Notes: generated by a model not told the origin, from the letters alone. A DNA stretch of 64,000 nucleotides from Carposina sasakii (GCA_014607495.2 CP053157.1:7254001-7318000); one strand, 5' to 3'; positions 35,713 to 47,192 are shown, numbered from the stretch's first letter. Program-made: numbers and translations.

Positions 35713-36095
35713 CAGGATATTTTTTCGTTGCCACCCTTAACTAAGGGTACGTACTCTATACATCAAATAAAGTAAGTTTATGCCAAAAAAAATGCTGAGA
35801 AACGATGTAAATTTTTTTGAAACAATTTTTTTATTACTTGATCGGGCGAAATTTATAGTGTCAAGTGTTTATGCTAGTTTTTTCATAGACAGATATTAAT
35901 TATTTTTTGTAAAAAAGTCTTGCTACGCGCGTCTATGTGTATTTATGCAGAAAAACGCAGTATATTTAATCAACTTTGAACCCTAATATTTTAGAAACCA
36001 GACACTTCCCAGGTATGCTTCCAAGGAGAAAAATGATCGTGATGATGAGGAGATTACGTAGTTTTAGGGAACGTTGACGACCAAAAATCACCCTG
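35713..36095. mobile_element. second TA-flanked MITE, 383 bp, diverged
   Basis: Left TATACAGGATATTTTTT and right AAAATCACCCTGTATA are imperfect inverted ends with TA flanks. Near the right end, CCAAGGAGAAAAATGATCGT parallels CATAGAAGAAAATGATCGTA in the neighbour at 35108-35494, so both belong to one family of similar length. Confidence 0.55.
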
Positions 36096-36173
36096 TATAA
36101 ACTAGCATCTATTTAAGTCTACAACGCATTAACACAACTAAAAATCAAGAAATAAACTGACTTAAAAAAAATT

Positions 36174-36200
36174 AACCGACTTCAAACTTTAACTAAAAAG
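36174..36200 (+). repeat. AACCGACTTC element 5' remnant
   Basis: ATTAACCGACTTCAAACTT starts like the family but the following sequence is not recognisable. Confidence 0.4.
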
Positions 36201-36309
36201 CGAAAAATAACGTAACTAATTTATCTACTTATTACATATTAAATATCTAAAACTATTTAAATATTTACAACTTAATACCTAATACTTTAACAAAGTCATC
36301 TTTAACTAT

Positions 36310-36482
36310 TTAAATATTTATCCCTCTGTCTGTCACGCCAAAATTACTAAATAGATTTAAATACTTTGTAGGCAGATAGTCAAGAGCCAAAAGAGGACAT
36401 AGGCTAAATTAATATACCAGAAAATTTGGCATTATGTTTTTTTCTGCAGTCCACGCGGGTAGAGTCGCGGTTGTCCACCAGT
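36310..36482 (+). mobile_element. Helitron remnant, 3' end
   Basis: TCTGTCTGTCACGC, GAGGACATAGGCTA and CTGCAGTCCACGCGGGTAGA then GTCGCGGTTGTCCACCAG keep the 3' hairpin region; the terminal CTAG is changed to CCAG. Confidence 0.5.
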
Positions 36483-36483
36483 A

Positions 36484-37414
36484 TTTCATAATTCTGAAGC
36501 CATATTAATCCCCCATAGTAAACAGAAAGTCGCAAATATTTTCTTTCAAACTCAAACAAATGAAAACTTCCACCGTTATTTGTAGCAATAAGCAAAATTA
36601 TAGACATATACTTGAGTACGTAAAGTTTCTGATAATAAGATCGTGTATAATTTGATTTCGAAACGACTACCGCCAGTGCGGCAGAGTCATACTGTCAAGT
36701 TAAACCCCTTAATGGACACCTATATGTACTTCCTTCTTAGACTAATTTCCTCTAGTGTTGGCAGAACCACGGATATAAATGGACTGAGCATGAATTATTA
36801 TTGATACAGCTACTTATCAATACTAGAATTCTTTTAGTTGCAAATCATATATAATATGCCAATAACGGAATATAGATCGAGGTCATCGGATGCCCTTAAA
36901 AAGCCTCAAGGTCAACATAATCGATACATAGATTAAAAATCTTCCCTATCTTTAACCATCTTCCCTCACCTCTCTTACCATTTTCAGGTACAGCAATGTC
37001 AAGTAAAACCACACTTTATTCCTTAATTTTATTCTAAAATAAACGTGACTGTAAGATGCCGCCAGTGATTCTGCGGTTCTGGATACCTCTTTCTTGGGAA
37101 AACAGCCATATGTACGTATCTACATTATATTTCTGATAATAAGTTAGTTGCCTTTTTAGATACAGTATCCATCCATAGCTCTATATCTGTGGCAAAAACA
37201 GTTACATTACACTGCAACACAATTTCCTCTCTTTCTCTTTTCACATACAGGTAATTAGATTTGTCTCATGTTTCTTTCAGCCTTTAATGTATGGAAACTT
37301 TATCCTTTACACAATACTATTTCAACTATAGGAATAATAAATAATAATAATACACATATTAAAATTTTTGTAATGTGGTTAATTTTTTTCTATGCTGCTA
37401 AAAAAAACGTATAA
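36484..37414. other. no gene recognised
   Basis: Contains CGCCAGTGATTCTGCGGTTC and TGGATACC near 37060, perhaps a trace of the TAGCGGGG family. Confidence 0.4.
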
Positions 37415-37650
37415 TACTACAGCTGCTTCTCTTCCCGGGCATACTGTACAAGCCAGTAGAGGGACAAGAGGGTCTTGGTGTTTTGTAGGCGATGGGCTGA
37501 CCACCTGTCACTACTAACCGAACTTGTACATCTCAACTATACCCTCAAAATTGGTCAGAAGTGGCACCATGTGGTTCTATCGGCCCTTGGTGTTCTGCCC
37601 ACCCCGTAAGGGATAAAGGCGTGATTATATGTATGTATGTATGTATAGTT
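37415..37650 (+). repeat. (TATG)n-tailed dispersed repeat, longest copy
   Basis: About 230 bp from CTACAGCTGCTTCTCTTCCC through GGACAAGAGGGTCTTGG, CCGAACTTGTACATCTCAAC and GTAAGGGATAAAGGCGTG to TATGTATGTATGTATG. It is nearly the reverse complement of 41944-42170. No tRNA-like promoter was seen in it, so it may be a truncated LINE 3' end. Confidence 0.7.
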
Positions 37651-38376
37651 AATTTGGCCATACGGACCCTAATCGTTTCGTTCGACGGCGTCATAATAAA
37701 TCGTTTCGTAAATGGATCTGGATCCTCTGATCTACGCTGTAGGGAATACCCGAATAATTTTTTTAATATCAAATTCATATAAAGTACTAGAAGCATCTAA
37801 TACTGGAAAGACCCACAAAGTATATGATAAAATCAAAAACGTCAAAAGAAGAATTCATTCTTCATATATTCCGTGTATGAAATAGCCTTTTCACAGAAAA
37901 AATATGTGGATAGCTAAGCCATTATAGAATATAATATAGTTATTTAAGTCACTCTGAATATGTGTTTATAATTCTACTTCGTGTTATACTAATGTTACAA
38001 AAGTCCTAATGAAATAAAACTTTTTCCAAAAGAAAACAAAACAAAAAAATAGTATTCAAGTAAAAACTGCAAATACAAATATGTGAAAATTGTACCTGAA
38101 ATATTTTTCATTCCAATAATTAGCTTTTAGCCTTCCATCTGTACAAAACATCGCGAATGTACTCAGAAAAGATAAAGTGAAAATGCACTCCGAACTTAAT
38201 ATTCGCTACAAAGCTCTCTGAGGCCTGGCATTGAAAGTTTATGAAATTTTAATATCGGGGAAAAAGTCGGGTTTTACCCCTTCAAGTTATTACCGTAGAC
38301 AAAGGATTCTGTTAATAATTCAGCCAGAGAAATTGATATTTTGTAATATGTATAGTGTTTCTTATTGAATCTGACT
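37651..38376. other. no gene recognised
   Basis: Unassigned AT-rich DNA; the frame at 37561-37782 overlaps the repeat and is a shadow. Confidence 0.45.
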
Positions 38377-38394
38377 ATTATCAAGTAAATTAAA

Positions 38395-38477
38395 TTGTAT
38401 TAGGCGTTACAATTCGGAAGTTCAAATATTCACTATGGCCCACATAGGGCCCGGTGGTGGGCGCACCCATAGTGAAT
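38395..38477 (-). mobile_element. TTCACTATGG mini-retroposon with hairpin, antisense copy
   Basis: Flanked by 18-base repeats with one mismatch (ATTATCAAGTAAA..TAAA at 38377-38394 and 38478-38495). In sense orientation TTCACTATGG pairs with CCATAGTGAA and, after a 5-base bulge, CCCAC pairs with GTGGG, giving a hairpin of about 48 bases. The shared 3' segment TTTGAACTTCCGAATTGTAA then CGCCTAATACAA follows. Confidence 0.7.
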
Positions 38478-38495
38478 ATTATCAAGTAAACTAAA

Positions 38496-38936
38496 TGAAT
38501 TATTATTGTGCCCGACACATGTTATGAGGCCATTACTAAAAAAATAAAAAAATAAAATTATTATTTTACTTAACTTTACAAGTGCTCGACAGACGCTAAA
38601 TTATTCAACTTCATTAATACATTTACCTTTACCAATTATCTACCTAAAACGTAAAATAGACCTACAGTTAACGAAATTATAACATGGCACACCACCGTTT
38701 AGAATATCACGATTTAACTGTGTAAATAATATATTTCAATTCATCATTAGCTTGTGAAATTTTTGACCATAGTTATGTTGTTTATAATTTATTTCCTGAA
38801 TTCGTGAAATAATTATTAAAAATGGAACTGCTAGAATTGCAACCTTTTAGGAAAGCTTCCTAAGCTTGTCACTTACGCGTATTTTTCGTAAACAATCTGG
38901 TGTCATATCGTTACGTGGTGATCGGAGAAACCTCAG
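38496..38936. other. no gene recognised
   Basis: AT-rich DNA upstream of the 26-codon candidate exon. Confidence 0.4.
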
Positions 38937-39014
38937 CCGAGATGCACTTTCACCAAGGCCGCAGCGGCGCCACCTCCCCACTTCAAGCTGGTCAAAGACT
39001 ATGCAGAAGGTCAA
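38937..39014 (+). CDS. candidate 26-codon symmetric exon, unidentified
   Basis: A GC-rich island in AT-rich DNA is bounded by an acceptor-like ACCTCAG and a consensus donor CAA/GTAAGA. It is exactly 78 bases, so phase 0 to phase 0, with no stop. The peptide is PRCTFTKAAAA followed by PPPHFKLVKDYAEGQ, and third positions are GC-biased. The weak point is the missing pyrimidine tract before the acceptor. I do not recognise the protein. The minus strand is also open but reads less like protein. Confidence 0.35.
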
Positions 39015-39159
39015 GTAAGAACATTTTTGTGGAAATAACTAGGTACTTTCAGTCTACAATTAACGATACAAATATTGTAGGCTCCTTATTATATTATATT
39101 ATAGTTATATGCACCGTGATCTATATTGTACAGCATTGTATTTAATTATGGATATCTAA

Positions 39160-39284
39160 GGGCCGATTTCTCCAATAGTCAAATACCCTATTTGATAGCC
39201 TATTCTGATCAAGTTTTGGAGAAAGACAGCATCAATTAACTTTATCCTTCAGACTGCCTATCTTACCATTGGAATAATCGAGCC
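39160..39284. mobile_element. PIF-like MITE, 125 bp
   Basis: GGGCCGATTTCTCCAAT at the left and ATTGGAATAATCGAGCC at the right are inverted ends, flanked by TAA on both sides (39157-39159, 39285-39287), the 3-bp TWA duplication of PIF/Harbinger. The interior has AAGTTTTGGAGAAAGACAGC, shared with 18134-18275 and 43198-43314. Confidence 0.7.
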
Positions 39285-39287
39285 TAA

Positions 39288-40240
39288 TAAATATACGTAT
39301 AAATGATAAAGAGATTAATAAAGTTCTACTACTGCTGTCTCATAAAACAGCACAATATTCAGATGTACCTAGAATATAATTGTTAATGTTAACAAATATA
39401 GACAGTAAAAGTGACATGTATAAAGATGACAATCGATATAATATAAGTTTGTGAATTCTTTCGTTTCCAATGTGTCGAATAAATGATTTGAATAAGTCAT
39501 ACCTAAATTTTTCCTAAATTATATAAATTCAAAAAATGTGACTGTTGTTATTTATGTATCTCGACTATATTTCTCTTACTACGAGTATACGCAAGGGTGC
39601 CTACCTACTATCACGACGGCGAAGTATCCTCTCTGCGCATTCTTAATCTTTTCATTTAAACGTATATAAACAAACTTGTATTCTGTTATGTTATATCATA
39701 TGCTATTATGGTAAGATATTATAGCTTTCGTTTTGTTTGCGCTCGTCACACCATTTTGACGTAGAGACAATGAATAAATTAACGAGTCAACGTCGTCGCA
39801 AAGCGTATTTGTCTATTCTCGTATTAATTTATTTCATAAGGCAATATTATAATTATTACATTGTACATTGAAATTTTAATTTAATTATAATTTAATTATA
39901 AACGTTATAATTTTGACATTTATTTTTAAACTCACTAAAAGTTTATTCACTATAGTCTATACTAAAGCTAATAAAGGGGCGTTGAAAGCCATTTTGCTTA
40001 GACTTTAAGATCTTATGTAATTATTTGATTTTAAACCTACTTAATAAGTATCTTTTTTAAAATATCCAGATATTGGAAAAATAAACATTTATTTCGAATG
40101 AAAACTTTCATTTTAATAAGTGATAGGAAAACCGTAAAAATCAGAAACTAGATAAATTTTTTGGCTGTTTATTTGATAACAAGTATCACACAGAGAATGC
40201 ACAAAGGTAACATCAAAAAAGAGGCACCACACGAACGTTG
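39288..40240. other. no gene recognised
   Basis: AT-rich; a TTTAATTATAA motif repeats at 39880-39903. Confidence 0.45.
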
Positions 40241-40243
40241 TAA

Positions 40244-40500
40244 GTTTTTTTTTTTTTTTTTAGTCACACACTATACAACTATACAACACATTAACCTAGT
40301 CCTACATTAAGATCCCTAAGGTCTTGTGTCATGGGTACTAAGCAACGGTATATAAATACATAGATAAGTATAGAAACATCCATGACTCGGAAACAAACAT
40401 CAATATTCATCATATCAATGTTTGCACCTACCGGGATTCGAACCCAGGACCTATGGCATCGCAGGCAGGGACACTACCCACTAGACCAATCGGCCGTCAA
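40244..40500 (-). mobile_element. tRNA-derived SINE with poly-A tail
   Basis: The minus strand starts GACGGCCGATTGGTCTAGTG, an A-box-like TGGTCTAGTGG, then GGTCCTGGGTTCGAATCCCG with the B box GGTTCGAATCC. The body carries TGTTTCCGAGTCATGGATG and GTACCCATGACACAAGACC and ends in about 17 A residues (T run at 40244-40261). Head and tail match a widespread lepidopteran SINE type. A clean target duplication was not found. Confidence 0.8.
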
Positions 40501-40501
40501 T

Positions 40502-41294
40502 TTAAAAAGTTTTATCAGAGGCTTTACATTCTTACTTACACCATTAGTAGATAGTAGATAACAAAAGGAAATCACGTAAACTGTAAACTGTTTATTTAAT
40601 AAAGACACCAATTGCAAATTTTTACCCGTTAAAATTGTTTATGAGATGAATGACATTTTAATGTAGTAAGCACTTTGAGGTTAAATTCTCGCAGTAGAAC
40701 AGAAGTGTAGTTGTAAGCATATGCAAATACTGTTAATACATAGAAATATCGGAAAATACGTAATTTATTCATCAAAAACCTACTACAAATAATACTCGTA
40801 CAAGTTTATAAAACATCATTACAATAAATTGTCTTTTCACTCGAATGATTCGACAAAGTTTCTAAGTGAGTTTCTCGAACGATAGGTCAGAAGTTCTTAT
40901 TGAGCTCCTAATGAGATAGAGCTCGTAATTGGATCGCGACAGAGAGAGTTGTTCTTATGAGTAAACCTTCTTATCCCTCTGCAATAAAAATAACGAAAAA
41001 ACGAGTCATATTAACAAGAAGTTGAGTAGTTAGGTATAATGAATGAATAATAGCTAAAAACGCCCAAAAAACAACAATTGCGTCTCAGCCAGAAACCGAA
41101 TTCAAGACCTCTCCATCAGTCTACATAGTTATGCATAACCCAGTATATATTTCTTACAATGAACCTACGATCTGATTTTACACAAATAATATTGAGGTTA
41201 AAATTGGGTAGGTATAGGAACTAAAGCCTAACAAGCAACAAACTTGATGTAAGTATGCAAAGAGCATCGGCAAAGCATTGTTTCATTTAACACA
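40502..41294. other. no gene recognised
   Basis: Unassigned AT-rich DNA. Confidence 0.45.
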
Positions 41295-41800
41295 CACTCA
41301 CACACATCAGTCTATTGCAGTCCACTTCCGGACGCAGTCCTCTCCCTGGACACACTAATGCCATAGTAAGGGTTTATTTCTTCCATGCTGGGCTGGCTAT
41401 TCTACTTTGCCGGCACCTGCAGACAGATTTGTTTATTACTGTTAAATGTTACGCCGTGTTTTCATTTTACAGTAATCATGACAAACATGACAAAAATCAT
41501 GACAAACATCTTCGCAGTACACACGCTGCCACAAAAAGTTGGTGAACAGTTTGGCATCACGCACCGGTGACGCTACGCTTTCACCGAAGGTCGCTGTCTG
41601 TGACCGACCTCAGGTAGGCAGAGAGCTGTTGCCCTTTATCCACAGGTGGTTTATTTTATATTTAAATTTTTCACCTAGCTAGATTATTCAAATTATTATT
41701 TACCTGGTTAATGGCATTCGATTCCTTCCAAATTGAAAGAAGAAGGCGAAATATTGCTATATTCGGTCGGGAGGTCCTTGCCCAACAGTGGAAAAAATAA
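41295..41800 (-). mobile_element. LINE/SINE fragments including an antisense RTE tail
   Basis: CACATCAGTCTATTGCAGTC then CACTTCCGGACGCAGTCC is the reverse of the RTE tail CAGTGGACTGCAATAGGCTGA. CATGCTGGGCTGGCTATTC with TACTTTGCCGGCACC (about 41382-41420) and GGTCGGGAGGTCCTTGCC (about 41766) also look like retroposon pieces. Boundaries are uncertain. Confidence 0.45.
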
Positions 41801-41943
41801 CAGGCTTAATTTAAAATAGTATTAGTAGGCATAACAAAGTTGGCAGCAGTGGCATGTGAGTCAAGTTTATAAGTAAATCATTTCCGTAGATAGTATCAGA
41901 CTGTATAGTGTGGACCGTGTGGTTTTCTTTCACCGATTTTTAT

Positions 41944-42170
41944 AGCATACATACATACATACATATAATCACTCCTTTATCCCTTACGGGGTAGGCAGAG
42001 CACCAAAGGCCGATATAACCACATGGTACCACTTCTGACCAATTTTGAGGGTATAGTTGAGATGTACAAGTTCGGTTAGTAGTGATATCGCCTACAAAAT
42101 ACCAAAACCCTCTTGTCCCTCTACTGACTTGTACAGTATGCCCGGGAAGAGAAGCAGCTGTAGTATTTTT
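41944..42170 (-). repeat. (TATG)n-tailed dispersed repeat, antisense long copy
   Basis: Begins CATACATACATACATATAAT and proceeds through CTTACGGGGTAGGCAGAGCA, GTGATATCGCCTACAAAATA and GGGAAGAGAAGCAGCTGTAG; it forms an inverted pair with 37415-37650, 4.3 kb away. Confidence 0.7.
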
Positions 42171-43197
42171 TTTTTCACTCCCAGAGCAGCATTTTTATAG
42201 CATACCGGTATATAAAGTAGATAGTGGTAGTAGATCTGTTATTATCGTATGTTTTAATTACTAAATTAAACCCGACATACATATATCGTCACATCTGATC
42301 AGACGTCATTAGACTTATTCCTCTTCTTGTAATTTCATGCTATATTTCTTGTATTCACAAATTATGTATATTATTTGTTACTACCAGCTCCCCTCCAATC
42401 GCGCCTGCTGGCTGCCCTATGACTGGACGCGGATCTGACCGGTTTCACTTCAGCCATTATAGAAAGGCACATTAAAGTTACGACAGCTTCCGGGCTTAAA
42501 CGGTCTTAAACGCCGGCTGTTAATCAGATTGGTTCTTTACTTTTTAATTTACAAACTGAAATGAAGCAAAATTAATTATCGTACTTGCTGATGGTATGGG
42601 GAGGTAATTATTATTTAATTACCAGCTGTTTGGTTATTATTAGACTTTACCTTACTACATACGAGTATCCGCCTATTAGTCTTAAGAAATCCAATACTAA
42701 CAGTATTATTCTAGAAAAGACTCCCTTCCTACCTAACCAACTTTATAACAACAGAAGAGATCAAAGCTTTACAGATAGATAGATGTATATGATACCCCTA
42801 ATAACATCTAAGTACGAAAAATGTACTAGAGAGCAAAAGTTGTTTAATTGTTAATCAAACTTGTATGTTTGTAGATATGGCAATGTGATGACAGCGTTAA
42901 GAAAAAAAGCATTTAAGCTTCCACACATAATTTTACTAAACAGAAACCCCATCAGGCTTCCCAACGTATTTAATTGCCTCGCTAAGTCAGTGACAAACTG
43001 ACGATGGCCAATTAATCTTCGTCTTCTATCATCGTCATACAAGTCCGCATGAGCGGAACATTATCAATCCATTTGTCAAGGCTTCGCTTGGGTGTGTATA
43101 AGTAAATCCACACCAAATTGTACACAATGGGGCAGTCAGTCAATGTCAGCCAGAGTCATCAACATTTTCGAAGGTAATATGCGATTATGGATTCTAA
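42171..43197. other. no gene recognised
   Basis: A GC-richer patch at 42385-42530 (CTGGACGCGGATCTGACCGG) has no convincing frame on either strand. Confidence 0.4.
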
Positions 43198-43314
43198 GGG
43201 CCCATTTTTCCAATGCTCAAAGTGATGATGTCTCTATCTTGATTAAATTTTAAAGAAAGACAGCATCAAATTTATCTTGTAGATAGGTTATCTGACGATT
43301 GGATAAATCGGTCC
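43198..43314. mobile_element. PIF-like MITE, 117 bp
   Basis: GGGCCCATTTTTCCAAT and ATTGGATAAATCGGTCC are the inverted ends, with TAA on both sides (43195-43197, 43315-43317). Confidence 0.7.
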
Positions 43315-43317
43315 TAA

Positions 43318-44420
43318 GATAGGCCCATTTGCACTAAAATGCCAAAATTTTGGATAATTTGTATATCCCTCATGTATTCTCTTTCAATTTATGTCAAAAG
43401 AACTAGCTAGCATATTTAAGAATGTAACATTGAATTTCTAAATTTAGGTCCAAACACCGGTTTGAACCGCCATGTAGATTTCACTGCACGGATAATAATA
43501 TGTTGAGTACATATTTTTATTATTTTTTGGATCTGTCGGTTTTGGATAGAGAACTATCGTGAGACGAGCCCTTATGACACGAGAATCTGTTTCAATTTGT
43601 CTCTAAATAGACATAAAGCTAATTGGTTTTAGCAATATCACAGAAAAAAATGAAATAAACAATAAATTTTTAAATATAAATAAACATTTTGAACCTACCT
43701 TAAGTTTTAGACAAGATACAGGGAAGCTAACCTTCTTGTCTCTTTGTAGATCAATCTCTATGATCAAGATTTTTAAAAAACGGTGCAGCAAAATAATAAC
43801 AAAAAGACTTCACTTCACCAACTTGGGACTTTATGAATTGCGCGAATAAAAGCGCGAATAAATCAACCCCCCGCTAAGTATGAACATTAGACAGCTATTT
43901 ACATAAGAAAAACTTTATGATACTGTCTGGTTCTTGATGCTTTCTCATTCTATGGCATAAGGGTACTTTTACATCCAGCGAGGTACTAGTAAGCTTTTCT
44001 TAGCAGATATAAACCGCGAATTACAGTTATTTGCGATATAAAATCATAAGCGAGCAAATTTTATACATCACTTTTAAATTACGTACATATTAACTTAGAA
44101 AGCTGTCATGGAAGTGAATATCAGCCAAATTTCTTCGCCCAATGTAAGTAATCCTTAATATGAGTTTGCTTTTGTTGATACAACAATGGGCCGAACTCGG
44201 AATAAAAATGAAAGTGGATGTTGTTATTTTCGTAAACCGGCCGATCTTGTTTATTTCCGGGCCTGTATTAGAGCACTATGGTGGACCGACACAGTTCCTA
44301 GGTCGATCAAACTTGTTTCGAGTACGAGTATGTTAAATCAATACAAATGTGCAAATAGCAAACGTGCGAAAGAAGCTTCTTTCTACCTTCTCGCGAAAAT
44401 CTCTACATGGGTTTTGATGA
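43318..44420. other. no gene recognised
   Basis: Unassigned; a 79-codon frame at 44186-44425 (MGRTRNKNESGCCYFRKPAD at its start) has no recognised family. Confidence 0.4.
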
Positions 44421-44590
44421 TATAACGTTGCCAATATGTAAAAAGAGATGGTTAAATTCGTCATCAGAGTAATTGACCCGGTGGCTTAGTGGATATAGCG
44501 GCTGGCACGGTTTGCAATGGTCGTGGGTTCGATTCCCACTCGGGTGAAGAATTTTTTCCATTTTCTTCATTAATAATTTTATAATATTTG
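44421..44590 (+). mobile_element. tRNA-derived SINE, second type, copy 1
   Basis: ATAACGTTGCCAATATGTAA leads to GACCCGGTGGCTTAGTGGAT, an A-box-like segment, and GTGGGTTCGATTCCCAC, with the B box and a perfect T-arm stem. The tail is ATTTTTTCCATTTTC then TTAATAATTTTATAATA. The acceptor stem does not close properly, so it is not a functional tRNA. Confidence 0.7.
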
Positions 44591-45105
44591 GAGAGGTTGG
44601 GGTAATGCCGATCAAGGTAATTTTTTCTTAGGAAAATAAAGTTATTGTGAAAATGATACATGCGACTTCACGGATCACTTTCGAAAGTTAACAGTTATTT
44701 CTTGTGAAAGAACTTCATAAGTCTAATTAAATTTGGTGAAATATTTGAACTACATAGGTTGTATCTATCCTAGAAAATATACTAGAACAGCATTACACAA
44801 ATCAAAATTACAAATTTACAATCGAAATTCTAATTTACAATCAGAACAGCCCGCATCAAAATCGAATTACAAATTAATAATATTACATTACCATGGCCGC
44901 GAGGATCACTACATGGGATACGGATACCCTGACCAAATTCAATTACTCCTAAATTAATTATCAGCTGTCTGGCATCTTCGCCTACATACTACGAGTAATA
45001 ACATTGAAATTAATACCATGGCTCAAACTTGACATATTACGGCCAATTTCTATACGAGAGATCAAAAAGAATCTCGGATTCGTTTATTCCTAATTTGAAA
45101 TTTTG
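44591..45105. other. no gene recognised
   Basis: AT-rich; the antisense frames reaching into 44403-44661 are SINE shadows. Confidence 0.45.
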
Positions 45106-45118
45106 TATGAAAACAATT

Positions 45119-45224
45119 CACTATGGGTGCGCCCACCACATAGATTACCTCCTAGGAGGTAATCTATGGCCTACCACCATAGTGAATGTTTGAACTTCCG
45201 AATAAAAAAAAATTATATTTCATT
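45119..45224 (+). mobile_element. TTCACTATGG mini-retroposon with perfect inner palindrome
   Basis: Flanked by 13-base repeats TATGAAAACAATT (45106-45118, 45225-45237). Outer arms ATTCACTATGG (45116-45126) and CCATAGTGAAT (45177-45187) enclose a perfect 28-base palindrome at 45140-45167 centred on CCTAGG. The shared 3' segment TTTGAACTTCCGAAT follows, then an A-rich stretch and ATTTCATTTA. Confidence 0.7.
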
Positions 45225-45237
45225 TATGAAAACAATT

Positions 45238-46413
45238 GAAGATTAAATCTGAGATATGCAAAAAATCTCTCAAGATCAGTTATAGAAATTGGCGGTTAGT
45301 AATTTTCTATTTTCAGTTCAGTGCATATTTTAATATGGAAAAGCTGCCAAACTGGCAATTAAGGGAAAAAGTGTTAAAAAATAAGAGTTTCGTGAATGAA
45401 TAAAATTAACTTTAAGGACTCTACTGCTCCAGATCCTCCGTCACTTGATATTGAACATTTATCATACTCAGGATATTCTTTACTGTAAAAAAAATGGGTC
45501 TATAGAATGATTTCGAAGTACTTACCTATATATGAAATAACTAATATCAAAGATCTATACAAAAAAGGAAAGCTTTTGAGTAAACAAAGCTCTTCCTGTA
45601 TCTTAATCAGTTTAAAAATATATTGTTAGAAATTTAATTTATCTTTGGGGTTACCTACTTTTTTATGACTGTAGCAAGTGAAGACCTACCTACTTGGAGT
45701 CAAAGTGGGTCCAAACAATCCCCTTTAAAAACATAACATTTTTAATTTAAAATTCCGATTGCGGCAAAAGTTCAACTGAAACAAAGAAATCTACTTGCAT
45801 TCGTTTGTGGTACTGTAGGTACCTTTTATTTTAATATGTGAATTATTTATAAGTTGTTATGACCGCCGGCTACATTGAAATGAGGCTAAAAACCCACGAA
45901 ATAAATAATATATTCATGCTGAAAGGCGGCACGGCACGCAATCTCACTGAGGAATTTTTACACGCAAATCTGAACGCAAGTTGTAAACAGTCCTTACAAT
46001 GTATATCATTTAAATCAAACCTTTAAAAAATTTGTATCATATAATTTGTATGGACAATAGGCTACCAATGCAGATGAATAAATGTTACTGCGACGTTTTG
46101 ATACAGAGAAAAGTAATTTTCCAGAAAAGAGATGTATACGTCTATCTATAAGTTTAATATAGGTACCTATCTACCTACCTAGTACATACAAGCAACGCTT
46201 TTTATAGTTTTAATGAAGTTGGTGGCAAAAGAAATTTCTTCACGAATAAACTAATAAAATCTTACAACAAAGGTTATGAACTAACTTAATTGAACGATAT
46301 TACAGAGTTGTTAGAAGACTCTAAAAAATAATATAAAGCAACCAGATTTATAAAAAAGTTCGGGGTACTTTTTCTCTGGAGGTAAGTATTTAACAATATC
46401 AACCATATAATTA
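45238..46413. other. no gene recognised
   Basis: Unassigned; a GC-richer bit at about 45860-45970 is without a frame, and TACCTATCTACCTACCTA lies at 46163-46180. Confidence 0.45.
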
Positions 46414-46710
46414 ATAGTCCACGCGACTCCCACCGCGTGGACTACAGAAAAAACAAAATGTCAAAATTATCCGGGATAAAAACATTTTCCCAGGATAAAA
46501 AGTATATATTCCTGAAAACTGCATCAAAATCGGTTCAGCTGTTTTTGAGATTAGCGTGCACAAACGTGCAGACAAACAGACAAACCGACAAACAGACAAA
46601 AATTCCAAAAATTATTGTTTTGGGTACTATTGCGTTGATAAAGGTCTCCTATAATATTTTTTCTTCCATGTACAGACAGCGATCCGTTACATTTTTATTA
46701 TATGTATAGA
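46414..46710 (-). mobile_element. non-autonomous Helitron, antisense
   Basis: On the minus strand it begins TCTATACATATAATAAAAAT and ends ACGCGGTGGGAGTCGCGTGG then ACTAT, with the last base of CTAG mutated. The body matches 4183-4508. The 90-codon frame across it is a repeat shadow. Confidence 0.65.
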
Positions 46711-46713
46711 TTA

Positions 46714-47192
46714 CTAGTGGACGCTCGCGACTCCGTCCGCGTGGACTACAGAAAAAACAAAATGTCGAAATTATCCGGGATAAAAACATTTTCCCGGGAT
46801 AAAAAGTAGCCTATATGTTAAGTGGGACCTGTCATGACGTGATATTTGACGAACTTGCATACTAACTTTCAACCCTTATTTCACCCCTTAGCTGGTCGAA
46901 ATTTCAAAAATGCTAGAACAAATGTTTAATGATTTCTTATCAAGTGCTTAAATATAAAGTTTCATGGTTTTATCTTTTAAAATTAAGAAATCCCATACAA
47001 ACTTTCAACCTCTATTTCAACCCCTTCATCCCTTTTTTTCGAAATAAAAAGTAGCCTATGTTCTGTCTCAGGGTCTAAAGATTGTCTGTACCAAATTTCA
47101 TCAAAATCGGTTGCGAGGTTTAAGCGGGAAAGCGTAACAGACAGACAGACAGACAGACAGAGTTACTTTCGCATTTATAATATTAGTTGGGA
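46714..47192 (-). mobile_element. non-autonomous Helitron, antisense, 479 bp
   Basis: On the minus strand it begins TCCCAACTAATATTATAAAT after A and ends GCGAGCGTCCACTAG before T. A CTGT run (47139-47160 on the plus strand as CAGA) lies near the 5' end. It abuts the previous Helitron with three bases between. It is the long form of 56000-56244. Confidence 0.75.

Noticed and set aside
40425..40500. Possible tRNA gene on the minus strand
   Set aside because: It is followed by a SINE body and poly-A tail of a common lepidopteran type.
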